Source of the DNA: Peptoanaerobacter stomatis
GTDB taxonomy: Bacteria; Bacillota; Clostridia; Peptostreptococcales; Filifactoraceae
Reading direction: 5' to 3'
NCBI RefSeq assembly: GCF_000238095.2
Contig: NZ_JH815225.1
Span: forward strand, 979,140-1,043,139
Length of the DNA: 64,000 nt
The notes beneath the pieces were generated by a model. That model did not search any database and had not been told where the DNA came from. It saw nothing but the letters and a program-made list of their open reading frames with translations. The position numbers and the translations under genes were made by a program. This document shows, one piece after another, positions 27,294 through 36,356 of the stretch (its first letter is position 1; the number at the start of each line of letters is the position of its first letter).

Positions 27294-28472
27294 ATGAGTA
27301 TAGTATCCATAATATGCGAATACAATCCATTTCACACAGGACATCAATATCAAATAAATAAAATAAAATCTTTAATCAACGATGCAAAAATATTATGCCT
27401 TATGAGCGGTAATTTTGTACAACGTGGAGATGTTTCAATATTAGACAAGCATACAAGAGCCAAAATTGCTTTAAAAAACGGAGCAGATTTAGTTCTTGAA
27501 ATGCCTTGTCTTTTTTCTACACAAGTTGCACCTATATTTGCAAACGGCTCAATATCGATATTAAACTCTCTAAACACCGTAGATTATCTATGTTTTGGAA
27601 GTGAAACCGACAATATCGATGCTCTAAAAAAAATCGCAAAAAATTCATTTTTAGATAAAAATATACTAAAAGCACAATTAAAATCCGGTAAATCTTATAT
27701 AAAATCATACTCCTCTATATCAAATGTTCCAAGCACATCAAATGATATACTGGGTATAGAATACATAAAAGCCATGATAAATACAAATTCAAGCATAACC
27801 CCATACACTATATTAAGAGAAGGCTCTGCATATAATGACACTTCCCTTTCAGAAAAATATTCAAGCGCTACTGCAATAAGACAATTTTTTAAAACCAAAA
27901 TTGACCAAAAAAAATCTATTTTGAATACAGATTTTAATTTTCTTATGCAAAACAGTATTGAATATTTTGACGAAAAATATCTAAAATTTGATGAAGATTT
28001 TTTTAAATACATAAAATATGCTATAATTATGAACGAAAAAAATCTTCAAAATATATTCGAAATATCTGAAGGTTTGGAAAATCTTATAATTTCAAACATA
28101 AAAAAAGCCGATACATTAAATCAGCTGATAATGATGACAAAATCAAAAAGATATACCTACACAAGAATAAGACGTATAATGTTTAACATTCTGCTCAATA
28201 TAACAAAGCAAGATATTGCTACCATAAAAGAAAATTATTACAAATCACCCTATGTAAGAATACTCGGTTTTAATGAAAATGGTCGTGAAATTCTAAAAAA
28301 AATAAAACAAAGAAGTGATATTGAATTGATAAATAAAACCTCATCATACACACCTAAAGATGAATATTCAAAATTATTTTTTGAAAAAGATATAAAAGCC
28401 ACACAAATATATAATATAGAAAAAAAATCATATTATTACAATGATTTTTTAACATCTCCTATAAAATTATGA
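27294..28472 (+). CDS. tmcAL: tRNA(Met) cytidine acetate ligase TmcAL (YlbM family)
   Basis: Acetylates the wobble cytidine of elongator tRNA-Met using acetate and ATP. The 392-residue protein starts IVSIICEYNPFHTGHQYQI (nucleotidyltransferase HxGH-like site), then LMSGNFVQRGDVSILDKHTRA and GADLVLEMP, all diagnostic of the family. The C-terminal half has SKRYTYTRIRRIMFNILL, the conserved RNA-binding region. ATG 27294 has AGGAG six bases upstream; the TTG three bases earlier is rejected. Confidence 0.93.
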   Translation: MSIVSIICEYNPFHTGHQYQINKIKSLINDAKILCLMSGNFVQRGDVSILDKHTRAKIALKNGADLVLEMPCLFSTQVAPIFANGSISILNSLNTVDYLCFGSETDNIDALKKIAKNSFLDKNILKAQLKSGKSYIKSYSSISNVPSTSNDILGIEYIKAMINTNSSITPYTILREGSAYNDTSLSEKYSSATAIRQFFKTKIDQKKSILNTDFNFLMQNSIEYFDEKYLKFDEDFFKYIKYAIIMNEKNLQNIFEISEGLENLIISNIKKADTLNQLIMMTKSKRYTYTRIRRIMFNILLNITKQDIATIKENYYKSPYVRILGFNENGREILKKIKQRSDIELINKTSSYTPKDEYSKLFFEKDIKATQIYNIEKKSYYYNDFLTSPIKL

Positions 28473-28681
28473 TTTAAAATTTCAATTTCAAAATAAAAAA
28501 AATTATATTTATAATATTCATATGTTAAAATAAAATTAATTCAAATATTTAGAAATTAAATAATTACTGTACACATCCAAATTTTACCAAAATCAAAATT
28601 TGTATATTATGACAATTCATTTTTATCAAATTATTACATTACTTATACTAAAAATTTTTCAGTTTATAAAAAGGAGCTATT

Positions 28682-29233
28682 ATGACAGATACATCCATAC
28701 AAGAGTTTTTAAACGAGCTGTCTTCCATTTCACCACTCACATCAGAGTATGAAGCGAGCATGGTAACATTAAATATATCCCTGAATCTTATTAAAAAAAA
28801 TACGATTTCAAGTATATCTCGTAATAACAGTGATTTATTAGAACAATTTTTGCTTATATTGGACAAAAACATCTCCAATGTAATAGACAAATATAACGCA
28901 TCCGGCAACTATATAAAAAATTATCTTTTAATAATGAAAATGCCTAAATCTTCAAGCACCCAAATATCTGAATATAAAAGCAAACTTCAAGAAATAACAA
29001 TTGATAAACTTAATTCATATATAGATGTATTATCTTATATAAATCAGGTTTTAAATTCATATACAAAATACAAAGAACTCTACAAAGAAGAATGTATATC
29101 ATCCAACAATCTATGTATAAGCAATATAAAAAATATACAATTCTTTTTAAAAGAACTTGTTAATAATGCTTGCTTAGACATAGATGACGAAAGTGTCGCA
29201 CTTAATATAATAAACAAGCTTAACAATCTTTAA
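28682..29233 (+). CDS. Hypothetical helical protein
   Basis: A 183-residue protein I do not recognise, almost entirely predicted helix, with isoleucine, asparagine and serine prominent (SISPLTSEYEASMVTLNISL; ISEYKSKLQEITIDKLNSYIDV). There is no signal peptide or membrane segment; Cys occurs three times near the C-terminus. AAGGAG lies five bases before the ATG. A hairpin 17 bases after the stop probably ends the transcript. The 210-base gap to tmcAL suggests a separate unit. Confidence 0.7.
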   Translation: MTDTSIQEFLNELSSISPLTSEYEASMVTLNISLNLIKKNTISSISRNNSDLLEQFLLILDKNISNVIDKYNASGNYIKNYLLIMKMPKSSSTQISEYKSKLQEITIDKLNSYIDVLSYINQVLNSYTKYKELYKEECISSNNLCISNIKNIQFFLKELVNNACLDIDDESVALNIINKLNNL

Positions 29234-29250
29234 TATTAACTTCTACAAAA

Positions 29251-29281
29251 AAGATGCCGAAATATTTCAGCATCTTCTTTT
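29251..29281 (+). terminator. Rho-independent terminator-like hairpin
   Basis: AAGATGC (29251-29257) pairs with GCATCTT (29270-29276), and GAAA pairs with TTTC inside. A C/T-rich tail rather than a clean T run follows, so strength is uncertain. It lies just after the hypothetical gene ending at 29233. Confidence 0.55.
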
Positions 29282-29328
29282 GCTTGTAAAAAATTTATCT
29301 TGTTATAAACTATAATGATTTAATACAG

Positions 29329-29441
29329 TTTTCTAATAAAATTATGGATAACTTATATAATTACATAATATTAAATATACATGGTTTATTGAAAAAATTA
29401 ATTATTACATTTTTCCATTATTCTATAAGATTTTAGTATAA
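29329..29441. repeat. Interspersed AT-rich repeat, copy A
   Basis: Closely matches copy B at 31629-31739. The shared blocks include ttttctaataaaattatgga near the left end and, near the right end, a block of 29 identical bases running from ttttccattattc to attttagtat. Copy A lies after a terminator, in the 338-base gap before the HTH gene. The right end, read on the minus strand, matches the core of copies C, D and E. Confidence 0.8.
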
Positions 29442-29571
29442 TACTAAAGTATAATTAAAACTATATTATAGTTTATATATCCCGAAATATAACCCAAAAA
29501 ATTTATATTTTTTTAATAACAAATATATGAAATTTATTTTTTTATATTTTGTAATAGTTTTTAGCACAACT

Positions 29572-29772
29572 TTATTTAAATATAAACATTGTTTCTATTG
29601 GTGTTTCAAGTATTTTGGATATATCCATTGCCAATTTCAATGACGGATTATATTTTCCCGCCTCTAATCTTATTATCGTTTCTCTCCTCACTCCAACCTT
29701 CTGTGCAAGTTCTTCCTGAGTCAAATTTTTAAGTTGCCTGTATTTTTTTACCTCACATATAAATTCAGCCAT
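29572..29772 (-). CDS. XRE-family HTH regulator (small, YozG-like)
   Basis: A 66-residue protein that is essentially one Cro/C1 helix-turn-helix: [21 protein letters not shown] then [20 protein letters not shown]. It is typical of the short regulators that pair with small membrane proteins. Its ATG lies one base after the stop of the upstream DUF3796 gene, and GGAG in the end of that gene serves as ribosome site, so the two are co-translated. It probably represses its own promoter at the inverted repeat 30160-30202. Confidence 0.92.
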   Translation of the reverse strand: MAEFICEVKKYRQLKNLTQEELAQKVGVRRETIIRLEAGKYNPSLKLAMDISKILETPIETMFIFK

Positions 29773-29773
29773 A

Positions 29774-30136
29774 TCATTTCTCCAATAAATAAAGTTTTAT
29801 AGAATATGATAATACCAAAATCACAAATGCAGCAACCACAAAAGGTTTTAAATTCAAATCCTTTATAAGCACACTCAATACGGTTAATATGGAAATAAGG
29901 AACATAGCCAATATTCCGATAAACGCTCTGGCATTTTTTTCATTTTCAAGATACATCTCATCCGTTATGCTCACATTTATTTTTGATAGCAAAAAATGTC
30001 CAAACCAAGCAAAATACATAAAGTAATACAGGTCGGAAACATCATGAGTTTTAAAATACCACAAACCTCTAAATCCCAAAAAGCCTAAAAAGCCAATCCA
30101 TTTCGAATATCTTCTCGGTTTCTTATCATCCTTCAT
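29774..30136 (-). CDS. DUF3796-like membrane protein
   Basis: A 120-residue protein with a Lys/Arg-rich start, then [17 protein letters not shown], the repeated GFLGF motif of DUF3796. Two or three further hydrophobic segments follow ([48 protein letters not shown]). Such proteins are usually encoded with a small XRE regulator, as here; function is unknown. GGGAGG lies eight bases before the ATG. Confidence 0.85.
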   Translation of the reverse strand: MKDDKKPRRYSKWIGFLGFLGFRGLWYFKTHDVSDLYYFMYFAWFGHFLLSKINVSITDEMYLENEKNARAFIGILAMFLISILTVLSVLIKDLNLKPFVVAAFVILVLSYSIKLYLLEK

Positions 30137-30159
30137 TGCGATTACCTCCCATCCAACAT

Positions 30160-30202
30160 ATAGTGATATATTTATATCTTTATGTTATAAATATATCACT
30201 AT
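30160..30202. promoter_or_regulatory. Perfect 17-bp inverted repeat, probable operator
   Basis: ATAGTGATATATTTATA (30160-30176) is the exact reverse complement of 30186-30202, with a 9-base spacer. It lies 24 bases upstream of the DUF3796 start and covers the -10 of the promoter at 30190-30219. Most simply it is the operator of the downstream XRE regulator; as RNA it could also form a hairpin. Confidence 0.7.
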
Positions 30203-30219
30203 TTTATATTTTATGTCAA
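30190..30219 (-). promoter_or_regulatory. Promoter of the DUF3796-HTH operon
   Basis: Minus strand: TTGACA (30214-30219), 18-base spacer, TATATT (30190-30195). The -10 lies inside the right arm of the inverted repeat, so a bound repressor would block polymerase. Confidence 0.6.
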
Positions 30220-30395
30220 TACTAAATTATAAATTTTATCTTTTATTCAAAAAAATGAAAAAATCATATACAAAATACATCATAAATATTATAATATTAG
30301 AAATTATTAGGTTTATATAATTTTGAATTATTTTTACAATATTTTAGCAATGAAATAATATAAAACTCTATTAAATTTTTTTGGGAGGAAAAAAT

Positions 30396-31571
30396 ATGAT
30401 ATCTGAAAAAGCAAAAAATATATCTCCGTCAATAACTCTTGAAATAGGTGGAAAAGTAAAAACTATGATTGCAAATGGTGAAAAAATAACTAATCTCACA
30501 TTAGGTGAACCGGATTTTTTTACACCTTCAAAAGCAAAACTTGCCGGAATAAAAGCAATAACTAACAACCTAACAAAATATGACTTATCAAGCGGAAATT
30601 TGGAACTTAGAAAAGCTATATGCGAAAAGTTGGAATCAGAAAACAACATAAAATACACTCCTGACCAAATAGTAGCGTCTAATGGAGCAAAACATGCAAT
30701 AACAAATGCTGCATTTGCCGTTATAAATCCGGGCGATGAAGTTATTATACCTGTTCCTTGTTGGGTGAGCTATCCTGAAATAATCAAACTTGCAGGAGGA
30801 GTTCCTGTTCTTGTTCCTACAAAAAAAGAAAACTCATTCAAAATGACAGTAGAAGACGCTCAAAAATATATTACCGAAAAAACAAAAATGGTGATATTGA
30901 CAAATCCTAACAATCCAACCGGAGCAGTATTTACAAAAGATGAATTACTTTCTATATGCGAATATTTTACAAAAAAAGGCATAATCATAATGTCCGACGA
31001 AATATATGAATCAATAACTTTCGATTTTGATTTTGTAAGCGTTGCATCACTTTCAAAAGAAATATATGACAACACTATAATAATAAACGGTTTTAGTAAA
31101 TGTGCATCTATGACAGGTTGGAGATTAGGATATAGCGCTTGTAACACAGAAATAGCAAAATCAATTGCAAGCATACAATCACATATGACAGCTCATCCGA
31201 GCACAATATCTCAACAAGCCGGTATAGTAGCACTTAGAGAGTGTAAAGATGATGTACTTACAATGAAAAATACGTATAAACAAAGACGTGATTATATAGT
31301 AGATTTTTTCAAAAATTGGGGAAAACTGGAAATTATATATCCACAAGGAGCTTTTTATGCTTTTATAGATATATCTCCTCTAAAAGATAAGTTAAATTCA
31401 GATAAATTGTCGCTCAAATTTTGCAACGACATATTGGACAAAGAAAAACTTGCTTTAGTTCCAGGTGCAGGTTTCTTTGAGGATGATTTTGTAAGATTGA
31501 GTTATGCAGCAAGCATGGAAGAAATAAAAGACGGCTTGGAAAAAATAAAACACTATGTAGAAAATCTATAG
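30396..31571 (+). CDS. Class I PLP aminotransferase (AspC-like)
   Basis: About 391 residues, fold type I. Visible are LTLGEPDFFTPSKAK (substrate Gly/Asp region), YDLSSGNLELRKAI, ILTNPNNPTGAVF (cofactor Asn), MSDEIYESITF (Asp to the pyridine N) and GFSKCASMTGWRLGY with the Schiff-base Lys and phosphate-binding Arg. The family covers aspartate and related aminotransferases; the amino donor cannot be fixed. ATG 30396 has GGGAGG seven bases upstream; the TTG at 30381 overlaps it. A strong terminator follows directly. Confidence 0.92.
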   Translation: MISEKAKNISPSITLEIGGKVKTMIANGEKITNLTLGEPDFFTPSKAKLAGIKAITNNLTKYDLSSGNLELRKAICEKLESENNIKYTPDQIVASNGAKHAITNAAFAVINPGDEVIIPVPCWVSYPEIIKLAGGVPVLVPTKKENSFKMTVEDAQKYITEKTKMVILTNPNNPTGAVFTKDELLSICEYFTKKGIIIMSDEIYESITFDFDFVSVASLSKEIYDNTIIINGFSKCASMTGWRLGYSACNTEIAKSIASIQSHMTAHPSTISQQAGIVALRECKDDVLTMKNTYKQRRDYIVDFFKNWGKLEIIYPQGAFYAFIDISPLKDKLNSDKLSLKFCNDILDKEKLALVPGAGFFEDDFVRLSYAASMEEIKDGLEKIKHYVENL

Positions 31572-31575
31572 TATC

Positions 31576-31617
31576 AAAGACTGTAAATCAATACTCCATT
31601 TGATTACAGTCTTTTTT
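31576..31617 (+). terminator. Rho-independent terminator of the aminotransferase gene
   Basis: AAAGACTGTAA pairs with TTACAGTCTTT and the stem extends through TCAA/TTGA with one bulged base. A six-T run follows. It starts 5 bases after the stop codon. Confidence 0.88.
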
Positions 31618-31628
31618 ATGTTGTACTA

Positions 31629-31739
31629 TTTTCTAATAAAATTATGGATAAGCTATACACTCATATAATATTAATATAAACTCTTTATTAGAAAAATTAA
31701 TTATTATGATTTTCCATTATTCTATAAGATTTTAGTATG
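31629..31739. repeat. Interspersed AT-rich repeat, copy B
   Basis: Near-duplicate of copy A (29329-29441), also just after a terminator. The rest of the gap to ddl (31740-32031) has no ORF; bases about 31793-31845 resemble 1182-1232, so the element may extend further. TATAAT-like sequence occurs near 31992, ahead of ddl, but without a good -35. Confidence 0.8.
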
Positions 31740-32031
31740 ATAGCTATTTAAAATGGATTTATACTAAAACTTTCTTAATACTAATACATAATAAAGCATA
31801 TTTAAGGATTCTATAAAAATATATCTATGTTTAATTAATATTTCAATTTATATATTAACTTTTAAATGCGCTTTGACTTAAAAAATTTAATTGGCTAATA
31901 TCTATAAATATTTATCTTCCCTTAAAAAATACCGTTGTGTAATCAACAAATATTTTTAAATAATATTGCAATTTGGAGAAAAAAGATATATTATAATTAC
32001 TAAAAGATTACACAGAAAGGGCTAATTAAAT

Positions 32032-33240
32032 ATGAAGATTAAAATAGGATTATTTTTTGGAGGCAATTCTACAGAACATGAAGTTTCTATAGTATCAGCC
32101 TTACAAGCTATGGAATTTTTTGACAAGTCAAAATACGAGATAATCCCTATATATATAAGCAAAGATAACAAATTTTATGTTTCTGAATTTACAGGTATAG
32201 TAAACGAATATAAAAACATACCACAGCTTATAAGCAAAAGTAACCAAGTTCTTCTTGCAAAAAATAAAAGCAGAGTGGATCTTGTAAAATATCCATACAA
32301 GATGTTTTCTAAAAACATATATGACTCCATAGATGTAGCTTTCCCTGTTGTTCACGGCACAAACGTTGAAGACGGAACTTTACAGGGACTTTTAAATATG
32401 CTTGGCATACCTTTTGTAGGCTGTGATGTAATGTCGTCTGCTGTCGGTATGGACAAATATGTAATGAAATGTGTACTTAAAGATAACAATATCCCTGTGA
32501 TTGACAGCATAACTGTAAACAAGTTCAATTATATATCAGATCAAGATGATGTAATTGTAACCATCAAGAAAAAATTTGACTACCCTATTATAATAAAACC
32601 TATAAATTTAGGCTCAAGTATAGGAATAAAAATTGCAAAAGATGATGAAAGTTTGAAAGAAGCATTGGCACACGCCTTTACTTTTTCTTATAAAATAATT
32701 GTAGAAAAAGCAGTAACTAAATTAAAAGAAGTTAATTGCAGTGTGCTTGGAGATATTGAAAATGCAAGTGCATCAGAATGTGAACAGCCTATAAATTCTG
32801 ACGAGATATTAAGCTATAAAGACAAATATTTATCATCATCTGCAAGCAAAAAAACTCCGTCATCAAATACTATGGCAAAAGGAACTATGGAGTCTTTAAG
32901 CAGAAAACTTCCTGCAGATATAGATGATACAACAAGAGAAACCATAAGAAATATGGCAGTGGATACATTTAAAACACTTGGTTGTAACGGTGTTGCAAGA
33001 ATAGATTTCATAATAGATGAAGAAGATAACAAAATCTATGTAAACGAAATTAACACTATCCCAGGTTCTTTATCATTTTACTTATGGAAAGCTGTAGGTA
33101 TGGACTATGAAACTCTGCTTGAAAAGATGATACAGCTTGCATTTAAAAGAAAAAGAGAACAAGACGACATAGTATTTTCTTTTGAAACCAATATACTCGA
33201 TTGTGTAAATCTTGACGGAAGCAAAGGTAGCAAAAGCTGA
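32032..33240 (+). CDS. ddl: D-alanine--D-alanine ligase
   Basis: Makes the D-Ala-D-Ala dipeptide for peptidoglycan. The 402-residue ATP-grasp protein has FFGGNSTEHEVSIVSA at the N-terminus, FPVVHGTNVEDGTLQG, PIIIKPINLGSSIGI, the loop Tyr/Lys in SYKDKY (about 262-267), GVARIDFI and NEINTIPGSLSFYLW. Between SYKDKY and LPAD there are about 27 residues rich in Ser and Lys. This is longer than the E. coli enzyme but, as I recall, seen in clostridial Ddl. AAAGGG lies upstream. Its stop shares one base with the Nudix start. Confidence 0.94.
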   Translation: MKIKIGLFFGGNSTEHEVSIVSALQAMEFFDKSKYEIIPIYISKDNKFYVSEFTGIVNEYKNIPQLISKSNQVLLAKNKSRVDLVKYPYKMFSKNIYDSIDVAFPVVHGTNVEDGTLQGLLNMLGIPFVGCDVMSSAVGMDKYVMKCVLKDNNIPVIDSITVNKFNYISDQDDVIVTIKKKFDYPIIIKPINLGSSIGIKIAKDDESLKEALAHAFTFSYKIIVEKAVTKLKEVNCSVLGDIENASASECEQPINSDEILSYKDKYLSSSASKKTPSSNTMAKGTMESLSRKLPADIDDTTRETIRNMAVDTFKTLGCNGVARIDFIIDEEDNKIYVNEINTIPGSLSFYLWKAVGMDYETLLEKMIQLAFKRKREQDDIVFSFETNILDCVNLDGSKGSKS

Positions 33241-33875
33241 TGTTTAATGATTATGAAGATGCTATAAAAAATATAAAATCCATATTTGAAAATCACAAAC
33301 CTGAAAGCATAAAAAAAATTAATAAGGTCGCTGTATTTATAGCATTAATAGATATAGACGGCGTAGCTCATATAGTTTTTCAAAAACGTTCAAAAATAGT
33401 CAATCAATCGGGAGATGTATCTTTTATAGGCGGACATATAGAAAATAAAGAGAAACCGCTTGATGCTGTCATAAGAGAAACTGTTGAAGAATGTAATTTA
33501 GATACAAAAAATATATCAGTTTTTGGCGAAAGTAATTACCTATTAAATTTTAACGGTTTGTTAATGTATGTTTTTGTAGGTCAAATTACAGGTATAAACT
33601 TTCATGACATTAAACCGAACGAAGAAGTTGAAAAACTTATAGCAATTTCTTTAGAAGAAGTATTATCCTGCAAATATACCGTATATCGCTCAGACATAGA
33701 AATAAAAAGAGATGAAAACTTTCCATATGAGCTTATAGAAAACGGCAGGTCATATAATTTTTTTAAAAGTTATGAACTCACTTATTTTTACGAATTCAAA
33801 GATTGCATAATATGGGGACTTACCGCTAAAATATTAAATTCCTTTGTAGATATATTAAAAAATTATAATCAATAA
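33240..33875 (+). CDS. Nudix hydrolase, CoA-pyrophosphatase-like
   Basis: A 211-residue Nudix protein. The box reads GGHIENKEKPLDAVIRETVEE, matching G-x5-E-x7-R-E-x2-E-E. The preceding QKRSKIVNQSGDVSFIGG resembles the segment that marks the CoA-pyrophosphatase (NudL) subgroup, which splits CoA into phosphopantetheine and adenosine 3',5'-bisphosphate; substrate is inferred. It overlaps ddl by one base (TGATG), so translation is coupled, although no functional link to cell-wall synthesis is evident. Confidence 0.85.
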   Translation: MFNDYEDAIKNIKSIFENHKPESIKKINKVAVFIALIDIDGVAHIVFQKRSKIVNQSGDVSFIGGHIENKEKPLDAVIRETVEECNLDTKNISVFGESNYLLNFNGLLMYVFVGQITGINFHDIKPNEEVEKLIAISLEEVLSCKYTVYRSDIEIKRDENFPYELIENGRSYNFFKSYELTYFYEFKDCIIWGLTAKILNSFVDILKNYNQ

Positions 33876-33893
33876 GTGAAATTATAAAAAATC

Positions 33894-33955
33894 TTGTGTA
33901 TGAAAAGCCTCCTTCTTAAACTAAAATATACTTGAGAAGGAAAGTCTATACACAA
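33894..33955. other. Long nested stem-loop after the Nudix gene
   Basis: Outer arms TTGTGTAT (33894-33901) and ATACACAA (33948-33955), with an inner stem TCCTTCTTAA / TTGAGAAGGA. No T run follows, so it is not a standard terminator; it may protect the 3' end of the ddl-Nudix message. Confidence 0.5.
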
Positions 33956-34006
33956 AACTGTTTACACTCCCTTTTAAACGGCTTTTAGTATAATCATGCA
34001 AAAATA

Positions 34007-34049
34007 AAAACTCTTAATCAACAATTATATATTAATTAAGAGTTTTTTT
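34007..34049. terminator. Bidirectional terminator
   Basis: AAAACTCTTAAT (34007-34018) pairs with ATTAAGAGTTTT (34035-34046). A T run follows on the plus strand and a T-rich tail on the minus strand. It lies between the ddl-Nudix operon and the convergent gene ending at 34079 and can serve both. Confidence 0.85.
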
Positions 34050-34078
34050 ATTGACATTTATTCTTACTATTTTTTTAT

Positions 34079-34807
34079 TTATCTTATTACATCAACACCT
34101 GATATAGTAAGATATTGTCCTTGCTTTACTTCTATTTCCGCATCTTTTTCAACATATCTGCTGAATATTACATCCGACATAGGTGATGTTGATACTTCTA
34201 CATAACCCGCTTGTCCTGTAGGGACTAATTTATAACTTCCTTCCGGAATATCAAAGCCGACTTTATATTGTCCGGATATATATTTATTGCCTGAATATCT
34301 GCTGTTTTCGTCAACTTTTACCAAGTCTGCATCCACCAAATATATACTCTCATTATCCTTTAATTCCACATATCTGAAATTAAAAAATATCTTACCTTCA
34401 TAAAAATCTACTTCGCTTTTACTGTTTTTATCAGTTATTGTATATTGACCGGAATTTTCGCCGTCAGATACAACTTTGTATATGCCTGCATCTATATCTG
34501 TTCCCACTTTATAAGATTTGGATATATAATAATCTATATCATTATCTTCTATTAGTGCCATCGCTTTTTTAGATTCCAAATTTTCTTCTTGTGATTGTTC
34601 TTCTGTTTTTTTGGGTTCTTCCTTAACTTCATCCTCTTTTTTTACGTCTTCTTTCGGCAATACTTCGCTGCTCTTGTTTTCACTGTGAACATTTTTCGGA
34701 AATGCTTTACTAAGACCGAAGAATATTCCCAAACCTATCGCAGAGCATATGAGTATAAATCCAACAATTAAAATCATCTTACTTTTCATACTCAAAGTTG
34801 AAAACAT
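34079..34807 (-). CDS. Membrane-anchored protein with two VGxDIPxGxYK-type repeats
   Basis: About 242 residues. An N-terminal membrane helix (KMILIVGFILICSAIGLGIFFGL) is followed by an acidic, Glu/Lys-rich linker (about 40-75). Two similar extracellular modules come next: YKVGTDIDAGIYKVVSDG near 100 and YKVGFDIPEGSYKLVPTG near 175, each ending in a segment like ESIYLVDADLVK or GQYLTISGVDVI. This module is frequent in Firmicute surface proteins and has no assigned function. ATG 34807 has AGGTG six bases upstream; the GTG at 34816 is rejected. Confidence 0.78.
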   Translation of the reverse strand: MFSTLSMKSKMILIVGFILICSAIGLGIFFGLSKAFPKNVHSENKSSEVLPKEDVKKEDEVKEEPKKTEEQSQEENLESKKAMALIEDNDIDYYISKSYKVGTDIDAGIYKVVSDGENSGQYTITDKNSKSEVDFYEGKIFFNFRYVELKDNESIYLVDADLVKVDENSRYSGNKYISGQYKVGFDIPEGSYKLVPTGQAGYVEVSTSPMSDVIFSRYVEKDAEIEVKQGQYLTISGVDVIR

Positions 34808-34837
34808 ATCAATCACCTAATATTTAATAAAATATTT

Positions 34838-34866
34838 TTGTATTTTTTTCCAATATATTATATAAT
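34838..34866 (+). promoter_or_regulatory. Candidate promoter of the 34935-polA operon
   Basis: TTGTAT (34838-34843), 17-base spacer, TATAAT (34861-34866), about 70 bases upstream of the TTG start at 34935. Confidence 0.5.
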
Positions 34867-34934
34867 ATCATAAAAGGTTTTAAGTTTCAATATTACAAGA
34901 TATATATAAATCTAAATTTTGGAGGACAATAATT

Positions 34935-36356
34935 TTGAAAAAGAAATTTCCTATAATTTTAATAGTGATATTTTCCATATTTGCACTTTTAAAAATAGCT
35001 TTTTTCTATATTTATATAGATTCTGTCAGAGATAACTCTATCAAATTTGAAAGCATAATCGGTGCACTGAGATATTCAATCAAACCGTATGAGGAAAACT
35101 CACTTAAATTTACTTTTGCGCAGTTGGTACATTCATTGAATAATGATGAGGTAAATAAATCAGATAAAGATACAATTGATATAAAAAATCAAACAGATAA
35201 TATAACTGATTATTTATATAATGTAAAAATTGCAAGCAACCAAGCCATATCCATGAACAATGCACTCAATAAATATACAAAAAAATACCTCTTGCATGAC
35301 ATAGCTAAAGAAAAAACTCCTGATATGGATAAAGAAAAAACTATAGAAGACGCATATTTGGATACACAAGAAATAATAACAAATATAAAATGGGACGAAA
35401 AAAAAGCTGACATCCAAAAATTGCAAATGCAAAACTTAAAAAGCATCTTATCTAAAGAAGATTACGCTTCGCTTACTGAGATAATAGATACTATGAATTC
35501 CGAAGAAAGCTATTTAACAGCTTCAACCCATCAAAAAATACTATCTATATTGCTGAAATATACAGATATAGACTCATATCTTATACTTGGACAATTGTGC
35601 GGAAAATTTAAAATATTGGCATACTATGAAATTGAAAACGGCTCAATCGTACAAAAAGAGTTAAAAGCTATAACAACAGATAATTTGTCCACATCAGATG
35701 ACAAAAAATATAAAAATCTTATAAATATGCAATCTCTATTATTAGACGTAATATATCCAAAATATTTTAAAGGTTTTTTCATATTTACTGACGAAGAAAA
35801 AGGGCTTCTTGCATATGCCAGCGATTTTCAAAATAAGCAACGTGGCTATTTAGGAATAGATAGTGCAGATTTCAGTTCCGGCATAACAAACGATTTTGAA
35901 AAAAGCAGATTTTATCATTCAGTAATAAGCGAGTTGGCAAGAGTTATATTATTAGGTAATGACCAAGTCGATTATTCTAAAGGAAACGGTATAACAGACT
36001 CTGATAATTTTGATATAATCAGAATTTTTTCAAAAAAAGACTCATATCTTATGCAATTTTATAACAGATTTTGGGATGATATGTTATATCAAGACAGCTT
36101 TGTATCAAGCATAAGCACAGATGAAAATGCAAAAAAATATTTTTTCTTACGACACAGCAGAGAATTTTTGAACGAATATGTATCTCAAGATCCATTCAGA
36201 GATATAATAGAAAGCATGGCAAGATTTATGTTAGAGAAAAAGCCTCTTGAAGTGGAACAAAAATATCAAAAAATCAGATTTTTCTATGAATTTTCAGAGC
36301 TTATAGATATAAAACAAAGATTAGCTCTAAACATAAAACATTTGGAGGAACAATGA
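34935..36356 (+). CDS. Membrane-anchored, apparently inactive metallopeptidase-like protein (TTG start)
   Basis: A 473-residue protein with an N-terminal membrane helix (PIILIVIFSIFALLKIAFFYIYI), so mostly extracytoplasmic. The C-terminal part, with DPFRDIIESMARFML and then YQKIRFFYEFSELIDIKQRL, resembles putative zinc metallopeptidases of Firmicutes, where a D-x-x-E-x-x-A-x-F stretch follows a HExxH site. Here the corresponding site appears to be HSVISELARVI, with Glu kept but both His replaced. The call is from pattern memory and uncertain. TTG 34935 has GGAGG nine bases upstream and no better start exists. The stop overlaps the polA ATG (ATGA). Confidence 0.65.
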   Translation: MKKKFPIILIVIFSIFALLKIAFFYIYIDSVRDNSIKFESIIGALRYSIKPYEENSLKFTFAQLVHSLNNDEVNKSDKDTIDIKNQTDNITDYLYNVKIASNQAISMNNALNKYTKKYLLHDIAKEKTPDMDKEKTIEDAYLDTQEIITNIKWDEKKADIQKLQMQNLKSILSKEDYASLTEIIDTMNSEESYLTASTHQKILSILLKYTDIDSYLILGQLCGKFKILAYYEIENGSIVQKELKAITTDNLSTSDDKKYKNLINMQSLLLDVIYPKYFKGFFIFTDEEKGLLAYASDFQNKQRGYLGIDSADFSSGITNDFEKSRFYHSVISELARVILLGNDQVDYSKGNGITDSDNFDIIRIFSKKDSYLMQFYNRFWDDMLYQDSFVSSISTDENAKKYFFLRHSREFLNEYVSQDPFRDIIESMARFMLEKKPLEVEQKYQKIRFFYEFSELIDIKQRLALNIKHLEEQ

